From Nocardia acididurans (GTDB lineage Bacteria > Actinomycetota > Actinomycetes > Mycobacteriales > Mycobacteriaceae): 64,000 bases of DNA. Shown one piece after another: positions 31,643 to 39,499 of the stretch. The stretch's first letter is position 1, and every line of letters begins with the position of its first letter. A program made the position numbers and the translations under genes. The DNA lies in NCBI RefSeq assembly GCF_016741815.1, contig NZ_JAERRJ010000013.1, positions 124,001 to 188,000 on the forward strand, in the 5' to 3' direction. The notes under the pieces were generated by a model, which searched no databases, was not told the DNA's origin, and saw only the letters and a program-made list of their open reading frames with translations.

Positions 31643-31837
31643 TTGAACGAGCCACCTGGCCGACAGCTGTGGCCGGTGCGCGTCGTGGCGGGTGCCGTGG
31701 CGGCCGTTGCCATCGTCGCGGGCGGTCTGGCCGTGTTCCTGTCCGCGGGCCCGGAGCACGAACCCGAACCGCCCACTCCGTTGCCGCCGATCATGGTGCC
31801 ACTATCGACGACCCGGTGGCTCGACGGCGCGAACTGA
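31643..31837 (+). CDS. Candidate small single-pass membrane protein
   Basis: A 64-codon frame from TTG 31643 (reads NEPPGRQLWPVRVVAGAVAA then VAIVAGGLAVFLSAG and a Pro/Glu-rich tail). One clear membrane helix at residues 13-34 with an outside Pro-rich tail is a plausible small membrane protein. The start and ribosome site are weak, and its 3' end overlaps the convergent VOC gene by 36 bp. GTG 31619 is an alternative. No family is recognised. Confidence 0.3.
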   Translation: MNEPPGRQLWPVRVVAGAVAAVAIVAGGLAVFLSAGPEHEPEPPTPLPPIMVPLSTTRWLDGAN

Positions 31838-32188
31838 CTGCCTGTGGGCCAGCACGTTGATCACGGCCCCTCCCGGATCCTCGACGAAGAATCGCCGGAC
31901 TCCCCAAGGCTCGTCGGTGAGGGGGTAGACGATCTTGGCCCCGCGGCGTACCGCTTCGGCGTGGGCCGCGTCCACGAGGGCTGGATCGCCGACGTCGATG
32001 CCGAATCGTGGTGTGGGGGTTTCGGTTCCGGGCTTCAGTACGATTACCTGTGCGGCCGGGTTGCCTGGTGCCCGCAATCCGAGGACGGGGGCCTCCATGG
32101 CGACCTCGAGGCCGAACACGCCGGAGTAGAAGTCCGCGGAAGCTGCCGGATCGTCACCGTCGATATAGGGGTGGATGCGTTCGATCAT
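31802..32188 (-). CDS. VOC-family (glyoxalase/bleomycin-resistance-like) protein
   Basis: A 128-residue protein starting MIERIHPYIDGDDPAASADF. The paired beta-alpha-beta-beta-beta modules of the vicinal-oxygen-chelate fold are visible: ASADFYSGVFGLEVAMEAPV, AQVIVLKPGT, then FGIDVGDPALVDAAHAEAVR, RRGAKIVYPLTDEPWGVRRF and FVEDPGGAVINVLAH. The FxDPGG element near the C-terminus is a common VOC marker and supplies a metal-binding region. Function is not predictable; such proteins include lyases, dioxygenases and antibiotic-binding proteins. The frame is open far upstream, but only ATG 32188 gives a proper N-terminus. It is divergent from the methyltransferase gene. Confidence 0.85.
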   Translation of the reverse strand: MIERIHPYIDGDDPAASADFYSGVFGLEVAMEAPVLGLRAPGNPAAQVIVLKPGTETPTPRFGIDVGDPALVDAAHAEAVRRGAKIVYPLTDEPWGVRRFFVEDPGGAVINVLAHRQSVRAVEPPGRR

Positions 32189-32350
32189 CTGATGATTTTG
32201 GCCCCTGTTGGGCAGCGATCGCTTGTACGAATCGGAACTGATCCTGGGGTGTGTTCGGGGACTGGGGATCGAACCCGTATCAGGATCCAGAATTGCTGTC
32301 CGGCAAGGGTTTACAGCGAATACGTGTGTTGGCGTGTCAGGATGGGGTGC

Positions 32351-33106
32351 ATGACTCCAGTTTCGGAAGGTACTGCGCTGCCCGCTGATTCCGCTCGGGC
32401 GTACGACTATGACGGCATCGCTGAGGGGTATGCGGCCGAGAACGAGAGCAGCCTGCTGAACGCTTATTACGAGCGGCCCGCGATGCTGGATCTCGCCGGT
32501 GACGTAGCGGGGCGGCGGATTCTCGATGCGGGCTGCGGCTCGGGTGCGCTGTTCGCCGAGTTGCGTGATCGTGGGGCGAGCGTGAGTGGAATCGATGCGA
32601 GCGCCGCGATGGTGGAGCTGGCTCGGCGGCGTCTGGGGTCCGATGCGGATGTGCGGGTCGCCGATCTCGTGGACCCGCTGCCATTGCCCGACAATGCATT
32701 CGACGACGTTGTCGCCTCGCTGGTGTTGCACTACCTGCAGGACTGGGGTCCTACGCTGATGGAGCTGCGGCGCGTTCTGAAGCCTGGCGGGCGACTGCTC
32801 GTCTCGGTCGAGCATCCCTTCGCCATCTGGATCGCCGAGCGCTCCGCCGGGGCGCGAACCGACTATTTCCAGACTCGCGATCGAACCGAGGAATGGACTC
32901 TGGGTGGTCAGACCACCCGGCTGAGGTTCTGGGATCGGCCACTCCACGCGATGACCGACGCCTTCACCGCGGCAGGATTTCGCATCGGCGTCATCAGTGA
33001 ACCAGCGCCCGCTCCGACCGCTCGCGATCTGTTTCCCGAGTCGTTTCGCGAAGTCGTCGGTGAACGGTTCCTGGGGTTTCTGTTCTTCGTCCTGGAGACG
33101 GACTGA
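32351..33106 (+). CDS. Class I SAM-dependent methyltransferase
   Basis: A 251-residue methyltransferase. GRRILDAGCGSGALFAELRD is motif I, VSGIDASAAMVELARRRLG is motif II with the ribose-binding Asp, DVRVADLVDPLPLPDNAFDD is motif post-II, and LMELRRVLKPGGRLLVSVEH closes the Rossmann fold. The C-terminal FRIGVISEPAPAP and FLFFVLETD segments are typical of the UbiE/MerR-associated small-molecule type. The frame is open well before, but ATG 32351 gives a standard N-terminus. Substrate unknown. It precedes the TetR gene by 90 bp. Confidence 0.88.
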   Translation: MTPVSEGTALPADSARAYDYDGIAEGYAAENESSLLNAYYERPAMLDLAGDVAGRRILDAGCGSGALFAELRDRGASVSGIDASAAMVELARRRLGSDADVRVADLVDPLPLPDNAFDDVVASLVLHYLQDWGPTLMELRRVLKPGGRLLVSVEHPFAIWIAERSAGARTDYFQTRDRTEEWTLGGQTTRLRFWDRPLHAMTDAFTAAGFRIGVISEPAPAPTARDLFPESFREVVGERFLGFLFFVLETD

Positions 33107-33195
33107 CTTCGCGACCCGGCGGCGCCGGGCCTCGTACGAAGCGGCTTCGGTGCTGGTGGCATGGGAAACTCGAGATCTCGTGCTAGGAGGTTGTG

Positions 33196-33801
33196 GTGGC
33201 TTACGTCAAAGCGGCGGAGCGTGAGGGGCAGATTGTCGCGGCGGCGATTCGGGTGCTCGTCGCCGACGGGGTTGCCGGGACCACGTTGCGGGCTGTTGCC
33301 GCTGAGTCGGATATCGCGCTGGGAACCATGCACTATGTGTTTGCGACGAAGGACGCGTTGCTGCGTGCGGTTATCCGTGCGGTCGCCGCGGATGTGTCCG
33401 CCGCCCTGCGAGCCGGGGCAGAGGTCGATCAGGGGGTGACGCATGCGCTGCGGCGCAGCGTCGGCAACTTCTGGACCACGCTGGTCGAGCACGAAATCGG
33501 TTTGCAGATCATGCAGTACGAGCTGGCGATGTACTCCGCTCGGACGGAGGGGCCGGGCGGGTTGGCGCAACTGCTCTACGAGCAGTACACCTCGCTGGTC
33601 GCCGAGTTCTGTGAGCAGGCCGCGCGCGCGGCGGGTGAGCGCTGCGCCGTCGATTTCGAGACGCTGGGGCGGCTGTCACTCGCGGTGATGGACGGTCTGA
33701 TCGTGCAGTACGTCGCGAATCCGGATCTCGAGCGGGCCCGGCGAGATCTCGACCGCGCCGTGGACATGGTGGTTCGGTACGCGGATCCGCGACCTCGCTG
33801 A
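33196..33801 (+). CDS. TetR-family regulator
   Basis: A 201-residue TetR repressor: REGQIVAAAIRVLVADGVAG, TTLRAVAAESDIALGTMHYV and FATKDALLRAVIRAVA form the DNA-binding domain, followed by a helical ligand domain. Two consecutive GTG codons are possible starts. AGGAGG at 33185-33190 is two bases from the first and five from the second, so 33196 is preferred. The gene precedes the shortened amine oxidase, and the gap between them holds a perfect 6+6 inverted repeat, probably its operator. Confidence 0.87.
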   Translation: MAYVKAAEREGQIVAAAIRVLVADGVAGTTLRAVAAESDIALGTMHYVFATKDALLRAVIRAVAADVSAALRAGAEVDQGVTHALRRSVGNFWTTLVEHEIGLQIMQYELAMYSARTEGPGGLAQLLYEQYTSLVAEFCEQAARAAGERCAVDFETLGRLSLAVMDGLIVQYVANPDLERARRDLDRAVDMVVRYADPRPR

Positions 33802-33842
33802 TCCGGCCCTTGCGCGGATGCCGGGGGTGTGGCTTACTGAAA

Positions 33843-33864
33843 AAGTCGGTCGGTTGTACGACTT
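33843..33864. promoter_or_regulatory. Inverted repeat AAGTCG-N10-CGACTT, probable TetR operator
   Basis: Perfect six-base arms at 33843-33848 and 33859-33864, between the TetR gene and the amine oxidase start at 33896. Placement and size fit a TetR-type operator for the downstream gene. Confidence 0.55.
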
Positions 33865-33895
33865 AGTGATGACCCGGTGCCCGGAAGGAGCCAGG

Positions 33896-34876
33896 ATGCA
33901 CGAGAACCCCCAGCATCCGACGCAGCGAGAAGACGCGGACGCCCCCGTGGTGGTCGTCGGCGCGGGACTCTCGGGACTGATCGCGGCCCGCGAACTACAC
34001 CGCAGCGACATCGACGTGATCGTGCTCGAGGCGGCCGAACGCCTCGGCGGCCGGGCGCTGAGCGAGACCACCGCGCTCGGCTCCCGGGTGGACCTCGGCG
34101 GCCAGTGGATCGGCACCCTCGCCGACCGCCTGGCCGATCAGCTCGGAGCGCGAATCCGTCTGGGCCACAAGGTCGTATCGATCACGCGCACCGAAACCGG
34201 CGTGCTCGTGGGAACCACATCGGGTGTGGTGCGGGCCGCGAAGGTCATCCTCACCGTCCCGCCGCCGCTGCTCGACCGGATCTCCTTCACGCCCGCCCTG
34301 TCCGGAGCGCATGCCGAGCTCGCCCACAACACCTATATGGGATCGGTGTACAAGGCGATCGCGGTCTACGAGCGCCCGTTCTGGCGGGAGCGGCGCGGTG
34401 GCGAGCTCTTGATACTGGATGCTCCCGCCCGCGCCGTCTTCGACACCACCCCGCCCGGCGGTCCGGGGCACCTGTGCATCCTCATCGGCGGCCCCCAGGC
34501 CCGCGAACTCGACCGCCTCGACGCCGACACCCGCGCCACGACGGTGCTCGACGCGATCGCCCGCCACCTCGGCCCCGAGGTCTCGAAACCGGTCAGCTGG
34601 CACGAAAAGTCCTGGCAACTGGACGAATACGTGGGCGGCGGCTACACGGCGCTCGCCGATCCGGGCGTCACCGCCGGACTGCCGCCGGTGCTGTCCACCC
34701 CCGTCGGCGATATCCACTGGGCCGGCACCGAACGCGCGCAGGACCACGCGGGCTATTTCGAGGGCGCCATCGAGTCCGGCACCCGGGCCGCGCGCGAGGT
34801 GACCCGGGCCTTGCTTCCTCGTACCCGCACGACCGAAACTCGGTGCGCGACCGATCAAGCCGCGCAGCAGCACTGA
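33896..34876 (+). CDS. FAD-dependent amine oxidase with an internal deletion
   Basis: A 326-residue flavin monoamine oxidase-like protein; the family is usually about 430-460. APVVVVGAGLSGLIAARELH binds FAD, LEAAERLGGRALSET is the GG-R motif, and VDLGGQWIGT continues normally. The next residues LADRLADQLGARIRLGHKVV belong to a segment normally about 120-150 residues later, so the central substrate-domain part is missing in frame. The C-terminal GDIHWAGTERAQDHAGYFEG (FAD-binding) is intact. GGAAGGAG before ATG 33896 is a strong ribosome site. It may be inactive or have changed function. A TetR gene and an operator-like repeat lie upstream. Confidence 0.8.
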   Translation: MHENPQHPTQREDADAPVVVVGAGLSGLIAARELHRSDIDVIVLEAAERLGGRALSETTALGSRVDLGGQWIGTLADRLADQLGARIRLGHKVVSITRTETGVLVGTTSGVVRAAKVILTVPPPLLDRISFTPALSGAHAELAHNTYMGSVYKAIAVYERPFWRERRGGELLILDAPARAVFDTTPPGGPGHLCILIGGPQARELDRLDADTRATTVLDAIARHLGPEVSKPVSWHEKSWQLDEYVGGGYTALADPGVTAGLPPVLSTPVGDIHWAGTERAQDHAGYFEGAIESGTRAAREVTRALLPRTRTTETRCATDQAAQQH

Positions 34877-34934
34877 ACAGGCCGCCGCACCCCTACGATG
34901 ACACCGACGCGGACGCGTCCGGCACGCCGATTTG

Positions 34935-34950
34935 TCGAACATATGTTCTA
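34935..34950. promoter_or_regulatory. SOS box (LexA site) TCGAACATATGTTCTA
   Basis: The sequence matches the actinobacterial LexA consensus TCGAAC-N4-GTTCGA with one mismatch in the last half. It lies 23 bp before the start of the 13E12/DUF222 remnant. REP13E12-family genes of M. tuberculosis are known to be controlled by such sites and induced by DNA damage. Confidence 0.7.
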
Positions 34951-34972
34951 TTCCTGGGGTAGGCTGCTGCGT

Positions 34973-35290
34973 GTGAACACACATTCGACCGCGCTGGCGC
35001 CGAATGCTCCAGCACCGGGATGGCCCGACCTGGCCGATGTCGACCTGCTGCGCACCCTCGTCGAAACCGAACGCCGCCGCAAACGGCTGGACGCCGCCAT
35101 GCGCGCGGCCGTCGCCGAAGCCGAGCGCCGTGGTCTCGCCGCGGACACCGGCTATCGAGACACCGCGGACCTATTGACCGACCTATTGCGGATCAGCGTC
35201 CACGAAGCCCGCCGTCGAATCGAATACGCGGCCCCGCAGGCTCGTTCGCGATCTCGAAAGGTGTGGCGGGCGCTGGCCGCCGCGAGCTGA
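34973..35290 (+). pseudogene. 13E12/DUF222 HNH endonuclease family remnant
   Basis: A 105-residue frame from GTG 34973. DLADVDLLRTLVETERRRKR, LDAAMRAAVAEAERRGLAAD and ADLLTDLLRISVHEARRRIE are the N-terminal DUF222 part of REP13E12 proteins. Those proteins are usually 400-500 residues and end in an HNH nuclease domain, but here the frame ends after the R-I-E-Y-A-x-P region and no HNH motif is seen downstream before the next gene. It is therefore a 3'-truncated remnant that still has its SOS-box promoter. Confidence 0.75.
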
Positions 35291-35431
35291 CGCCGGACCG
35301 ACTATCGGGCCGAGCCCGCCGCGGCCCGAGGTCGCACCGCGATCGCGACCGGGCCGAAACGGCCCGCCGCCTCGATGTGATCGAAGGCCGGCATTCGTGC
35401 TCACCGTCGCCTGCCCGGTAATCTGCCAACC

Positions 35432-36358
35432 ATGAGCGCAGGCCTGTTCGGACTCCTCGATGACGTGGCCGCGCTGGCCCGGCTCGCGGCAGCCTCCATC
35501 GACGACATCGGCGCGGCCACCGGCCGCGCCACCGCCAAGGCTGCCGGTGTGGTCATCGACGACACCGCCGTGACCCCGCAGTACGTGCACGGCATCACCG
35601 CCGACCGCGAACTTCCGATGATCAAGAAGATCGCCATCGGCTCGCTGCGCAACAAGCTGATCTTCATCCTCCCGGCCGCCCTGATCCTCAGCCAGTTCGC
35701 GCCGTGGCTGCTCACGCCCATCCTGATGATCGGCGCCACCTACCTGTGTTTCGAAGGCGCCGAAAAGGTACTCGGCCGGTTCCTGCACCATGACAGCCAC
35801 GGCCCCGAATCCGGCGCCGCCGCCGACGAGAAGTCGATGACCGCGGGCGCCATCCGCACCGATTTCATCCTGTCCGCCGAGATCATGGTGATCGCCCTCA
35901 ACGAGGTTGCCCACCAGTCCTTCTTCCCCCGGCTGATCATCCTCATCATCGTCGCCCTGGTCATTACCGCCGCGGTCTACGGCGTCGTCGGGCTCATCGT
36001 GAAGATGGACGACGTCGGCCTGGCGTTGGCCCAGCGCTCCTCCCGCTTCGCGCAGGTCCTCGGCCGCGGTCTCGTCACCGGCATGCCCAAACTGCTGTCG
36101 GCCCTGTCGATCATCGGTACGGTCGCCATGCTCTGGGTCGGCGGCCACATCCTGCTCACCGGCACCGACACCCTCGGCTGGCACTCCCCGTACGAACTGG
36201 TGCACCACGCCGAAGAAGCCGTCCGCGACGCCGTCCAAGGCATCGGCGGTCTGCTCGCCTGGCTGACCAACACCGCCGCATCCGCGGTCATCGGATTCGT
36301 CGTCGGCACCCTCGTCGTGCTGATCGTCCAGGCGCTGCCCTTCAAGAAGAAGCACTGA
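35432..36358 (+). CDS. DUF808 family membrane protein
   Basis: A 308-residue inner-membrane protein. The opening MSAGLFGLLDDVAALARLAA and AAKAAGVVIDDTAVTPQYVH, then IKKIAIGSLRNKLIFILPAA and FAPWLLTPILMIGATYLCFE, are diagnostic of DUF808 (E. coli YedI-like). Further helices occur near residues 145-195 and at the C-terminus, ending in basic residues LPFKKKH. Members are widespread, but their activity is unknown; a transport role is often suggested. It stands alone with small gaps on both sides. Confidence 0.9.
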   Translation: MSAGLFGLLDDVAALARLAAASIDDIGAATGRATAKAAGVVIDDTAVTPQYVHGITADRELPMIKKIAIGSLRNKLIFILPAALILSQFAPWLLTPILMIGATYLCFEGAEKVLGRFLHHDSHGPESGAAADEKSMTAGAIRTDFILSAEIMVIALNEVAHQSFFPRLIILIIVALVITAAVYGVVGLIVKMDDVGLALAQRSSRFAQVLGRGLVTGMPKLLSALSIIGTVAMLWVGGHILLTGTDTLGWHSPYELVHHAEEAVRDAVQGIGGLLAWLTNTAASAVIGFVVGTLVVLIVQALPFKKKH

Positions 36359-36617
36359 TACCTCACCAGCCGGTCTCCGGCCGCGCGTGCCTGATCACGA
36401 ACGCAGGCCCACCACAGCGCAATGCCGCCGGACAGGGGGTTCCGGCGACATCGGCGAGCGCGGTGCTCATCCGTCGACCTACCGCCGGGACCACCGGGTC
36501 GCAGCGACAGGCACCAGATGCGACCGACGCCGACGGTAGACCCGCGTTCGACTACGCGGGTGGACGATCGGGGTCGGGCACATGACCGCTTCGTGAAATA
36601 CGTAGTTGCGGGCGGAG

Positions 36618-37022
36618 CTACGCGTCGTGGGTGCGGCGACTGGTGAAGTCGAAGGGGCCGCCGTCGATGCCCCAGGAGATGACGCGGTCGGGGTGGATGC
36701 GGATGATCGTGCGTTCCTGGTGCGGGAACGGTGGTTCCTCGTCGTCGAGCACCTCGGCGGCGCCGCGCACTTCCACGCCGCGAATTACGTACGGCTCCAG
36801 GGAAACCTGCTGGTCGATGACGAAGGACACCCGGCTGCCTCCCGCGACGTTGCGGAATTTCCGGCTGGTGCGCATTCGCATGCCCCCGATATCGATGGTG
36901 CCGTCGGCGTTCACCCGATAGTTGGTCGGATTGTTCTGGATGACGCCGTCGGGTGAGACGGTGGCCAGGCGGCCGATTCCGGCCTCGGCGAGGAACTGCT
37001 GTTCGTTGGCGGTGAAGGTCAT
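36618..37022 (-). CDS. PPOX-class F420-dependent oxidoreductase family protein
   Basis: A 134-residue split-barrel flavin/deazaflavin-binding protein: FTANEQQFLAEAGIGRLATV, VIQNNPTNYRVNADGTIDIG, TSRKFRNVAGGSRVSFVIDQ and GVEVRGAAEVLDDEE are the order of strands in the PPOX/pyridoxamine-oxidase-like fold, and RLATVSPDG is the usual cofactor edge. Actinobacterial members bind F420 or flavin and reduce various substrates; the specific substrate cannot be read. It is 30 bp downstream of the DUF1772 gene, so they form an operon whose promoter region has the twin palindromes at 37553-37617. Confidence 0.87.
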   Translation of the reverse strand: MTFTANEQQFLAEAGIGRLATVSPDGVIQNNPTNYRVNADGTIDIGGMRMRTSRKFRNVAGGSRVSFVIDQQVSLEPYVIRGVEVRGAAEVLDDEEPPFPHQERTIIRIHPDRVISWGIDGGPFDFTSRRTHDA

Positions 37023-37052
37023 GTCGGGTACTCCCTCGTCGGTGTTGCGGAA

Positions 37053-37529
37053 TCAGAACAGGATCAGGGCGGCGCACAGGCCGGCGACGGCGATGAACTG
37101 CAGGGCGATGCGGTACTTCAGGATGCTGTCCCACCTGTCCTGCAGCGCACGGGCATTCGCGGGGATGATGCCGGTCCGGGCGGCGGTGGTCTGCTGGGTG
37201 TTGATCGGCTTGGCGACGCGGACGTAGAAGGCGAGCCAGGTCGCCAGCGCCGCCACCGCGACCCCCGCGGCGACGGCCGCGCCGAACTGCCCGGCCCACA
37301 GTGCGATCACCAGCGTGAGGACGGCGGCGACCACACCGCCCGCGCCGAAGATGGGCATGCGCCGATCGCCGTAGTAGTGCCCCCACCCCGCGCTGATCGT
37401 GACGGTCGCGTCATCGAGTTTGCGGTAGACCGACCGCATGATCACGGCACCGCACACATCGGTGCCGTAGATGACGGCATTGGCGAGAACAGCGGAGGCG
37501 GCAACGATCTGGCCGGTGACAACGAGCAT
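37053..37529 (-). CDS. DUF1772 family membrane protein
   Basis: A 158-residue membrane protein with about four helices: LVVTGQIVAASAVLANAVIY, GAGGVVAAVLTLVIALWAGQ, AGVAVAALATWLAFYVRVAK and YRIALQFIAVAGLCAALILF. The PINTQQTTA segment between helices three and four and a long final helix are typical of DUF1772, a family often linked to small redox proteins and TetR regulators. It is the first gene of a two-gene operon with the PPOX protein. Its start lies 24 bp from the nearer of two identical-type 15-bp palindromes, implying tight repression. Confidence 0.8.
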   Translation of the reverse strand: MLVVTGQIVAASAVLANAVIYGTDVCGAVIMRSVYRKLDDATVTISAGWGHYYGDRRMPIFGAGGVVAAVLTLVIALWAGQFGAAVAAGVAVAALATWLAFYVRVAKPINTQQTTAARTGIIPANARALQDRWDSILKYRIALQFIAVAGLCAALILF

Positions 37530-37552
37530 TTCCAGCTTCCCTCTTCTTGTAA

Positions 37553-37617
37553 TCTAGCAGCGCTAGAAGCTGGAGCAACGATAACATTGGCTCGATAGAT
37601 TGTCTAGCGGCGCTAGA
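37553..37617. promoter_or_regulatory. Two 15-bp palindromes TCTAGCRGCGCTAGA, 50 bp apart
   Basis: TCTAGCAGCGCTAGA at 37553-37567 and TCTAGCGGCGCTAGA at 37603-37617 are symmetric (arms TCTAGC and GCGCTAGA) and differ at one base. Centre-to-centre spacing is 50 bp, near five helical turns, so two dimers would bind on the same face. They lie just upstream of the DUF1772-PPOX operon. No regulator gene is adjacent. Confidence 0.65.
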
Positions 37618-37704
37618 TTTTGATCGCGGCCGCAGGCCCCGCCACGTCTCGATGCCGGAACATCGGACGTGACAGGGGAATTCGACGTGGTGAACCCGTG
37701 GCGG

Positions 37705-37905
37705 TCAGCGCCTGCGGCGGCGAGTGCGGGTGCGACGCCAGCCGAAGGGGCCGGGGAGATCCATGGAGGTGGTTTGCCGGCCGGTGGTGCTGGTGGTGTG
37801 CCGGGGGCCGCCGCGCCCGCCGGTGGTGATCGACAGGGAACCGCGATTGATGTTGAGGCGCACACCGGGGAAGATCGTGAAACTCTTGCGGAAGGTGAAA
37901 GGCAT
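37705..37905 (-). CDS. DUF4236 domain protein
   Basis: A 66-residue protein beginning MPFTFRKSFTIFPGVRLNIN and RGSLSITTGGRGG, the signature of DUF4236, a short domain often found at the N-terminus of actinobacterial proteins of unknown function. The tail is basic (WRRTRTRRRR). AAAGGAGG five bases before ATG 37905 is a near-perfect ribosome site and fixes the start, although the frame is open much further upstream. No partner gene is obvious. Confidence 0.8.
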   Translation of the reverse strand: MPFTFRKSFTIFPGVRLNINRGSLSITTGGRGGPRHTTSTTGRQTTSMDLPGPFGWRRTRTRRRRR

Positions 37906-38129
37906 TCGAGCCTCCTTTCTGTGGAGGCGAATACCCACGAAATGCCTGGTAAATCTGTGGATTTCGGTGTAACCGACAGGTTGCCCGGCCGTGGCATCCG
38001 CGGCGGTGTGGCGAATCATCCTGGTGGATAACGCATTCGGAGTAAGATCGGCGGGCAGCGTGGCCATCGCAGGTTCGGGTCCGCTCCCGAGAGGCTCGAC
38101 GGTGGTTCGCCGGATCGAGGGATGTGCCT

Positions 38130-38909
38130 GTGTCCGACCTGCGCGCCTACGCGGCATTGACTGCGGTACCCGCCCTTCTCGCATTCGGATCCGGCACTGC
38201 CGCAGCGGATTCCAGCGTCTTGCGGGTGGGTTCCGAAACTGTCCGGCTGCCGGAGGGATTCGACCCTCGGCTCCGGGAACAGGCCCAGGATTACGTGGAC
38301 GGTGTGCAGCGGCAGATCGACACCGCATTCGACGGAATCGGCCTGCCCGGTGGCGAATCCGATCGCCGCACCGCCGCGACGGTGGCCGGGGGAGTCATCG
38401 GCGCCGCCATCGGCAAGGTCGTCGTCTTTCCGCTGGAGATCGTGGGATGCGGGGTCGGTGCGACGGTCGGCGCGATCGCGGGCGGCATCATCGGCGGTCT
38501 CCCGACGGTGGGGGCGGGCGCCCCGGTCGGTGCGGTGGTCGGCGGCGTGGCCGGTTGCCTGCTCGGCGGGCTGGCAGTGGCCATCCCCGTCGATGTGATC
38601 GGGCTGGTCGGCGGAGCCGTCATCGGCGGCGCTGTCGGCGGTGCGCTGGGTTCCGGCGGCGACTCGACTCCGGCGGACGCATCCCTCGCCGGGGCGAACA
38701 TCCCAGCGCCCCAGGCTGATCCGCCGGCCATCGAGCCCATCGCCGCGGCCGCCGACGCTCTCGCGGCGGTCAGCCCGGACGCCGGTGCGGCGGTCACCTC
38801 TCTGCGCTCCGCGATCGACGCGATGCCTCCCTTGGCTCCCAACGCCCTCGGCCCGCTCACGCAGCCCGCCAACGACCTGCTCGCAGCGGTGCAGGCGGCA
38901 TCCCGTTAG
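38130..38909 (+). CDS. Secreted or membrane-inserted Gly/Ala-rich protein
   Basis: A 259-residue protein. MSDLRAYAALTAVPALLAFG and SGTAAADSS give a signal peptide with cleavage near residue 27. After a short helical part (EGFDPRLREQAQDYVDGVQR) comes a long glycine-zipper-like hydrophobic region, TVAGGVIGAAIGKVVVFPLE, GVGATVGAIAGGIIGGLPTV, APVGAVVGGVAGCLLGGLAV and IGLVGGAVIGGAVGGALGSG, which could form membrane-inserted hairpins. The C-terminus is Ala/Pro-rich. GTG 38130 has GAGGGA seven bases upstream; GTG 38124 is the alternative. Several mycolata secrete similar Gly-rich proteins of unknown role. Confidence 0.7.
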   Translation: MSDLRAYAALTAVPALLAFGSGTAAADSSVLRVGSETVRLPEGFDPRLREQAQDYVDGVQRQIDTAFDGIGLPGGESDRRTAATVAGGVIGAAIGKVVVFPLEIVGCGVGATVGAIAGGIIGGLPTVGAGAPVGAVVGGVAGCLLGGLAVAIPVDVIGLVGGAVIGGAVGGALGSGGDSTPADASLAGANIPAPQADPPAIEPIAAAADALAAVSPDAGAAVTSLRSAIDAMPPLAPNALGPLTQPANDLLAAVQAASR

Positions 38910-38920
38910 CCTCGGTAAGT

Positions 38921-39499
38921 ATGCGGATATTTGTGGCGGGCGCCAGTGGCGTGCTCGGAGTTCGGTTGGTGCCGTTGCTTGTTGCGGCGGGCCATGAGGT
39001 GGCCGGGATGACTCGCTCGCCGGGGAAGGCGGGGGCGATTGCCGCCGCGGGAGCGGAGCCTGTGGTGTGCGACGCGTTCGATGCGGTGGGGCTCGCCGCG
39101 GCCGTTGCCGCATACGGGCCGGATCTGGTGATGCATCAGCTCACCGATCTTCCCGATGATCCGGATCGGCTGCCGGAAGGGCGGGTGGCGAATGCTCGTA
39201 TCCGGCGGGAGGGCACGACGAATCTGCTGGCGGCGGCTCGTGCCGCCGGTGCCGCACGGTTCGTTGCCCAGAGTGTCGCGTGGGAGATGAGCGGAGAGAG
39301 CCTGGCCGCCAAGGAATTTCTGGAGGAGGCCGTACTGGCGGCGAACGGGGTGGTGCTCCGGTACGGCCAGTTCTACGGTCCCGGAACGTATCACCCCACC
39401 CCGCCCGCGCCGCCCTACATCGGGGTGGAGGAAGCGGCGGCGCGGACGCTCGATGCCCTCGATCTGGCTTCGGGCATTTATGAGGTCACGACGCGGTGA
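38921..39499 (+). CDS. NAD(P)-binding epimerase-like SDR, short form
   Basis: A 192-residue extended-SDR-like protein. MRIFVAGASGVLGVRLVPLL is the G-x-x-G-x-x-G nucleotide motif, AAGAEPVVCDAFDAVGL the second Rossmann strand, and FVAQSVAWEMSGESLAAKEF and VVLRYGQFYGPGTYHP follow. The active-site Tyr-x-x-x-Lys is not obvious; W-E-M-x-x-E occupies the region. The short C-terminus agrees with small actinobacterial members of this group, which act on sugar or lipid derivatives or only bind NAD(P). It starts 11 bp after the previous gene and overlaps the convergent amidohydrolase by 14 bp at its 3' end. Confidence 0.75.
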   Translation: MRIFVAGASGVLGVRLVPLLVAAGHEVAGMTRSPGKAGAIAAAGAEPVVCDAFDAVGLAAAVAAYGPDLVMHQLTDLPDDPDRLPEGRVANARIRREGTTNLLAAARAAGAARFVAQSVAWEMSGESLAAKEFLEEAVLAANGVVLRYGQFYGPGTYHPTPPAPPYIGVEEAAARTLDALDLASGIYEVTTR

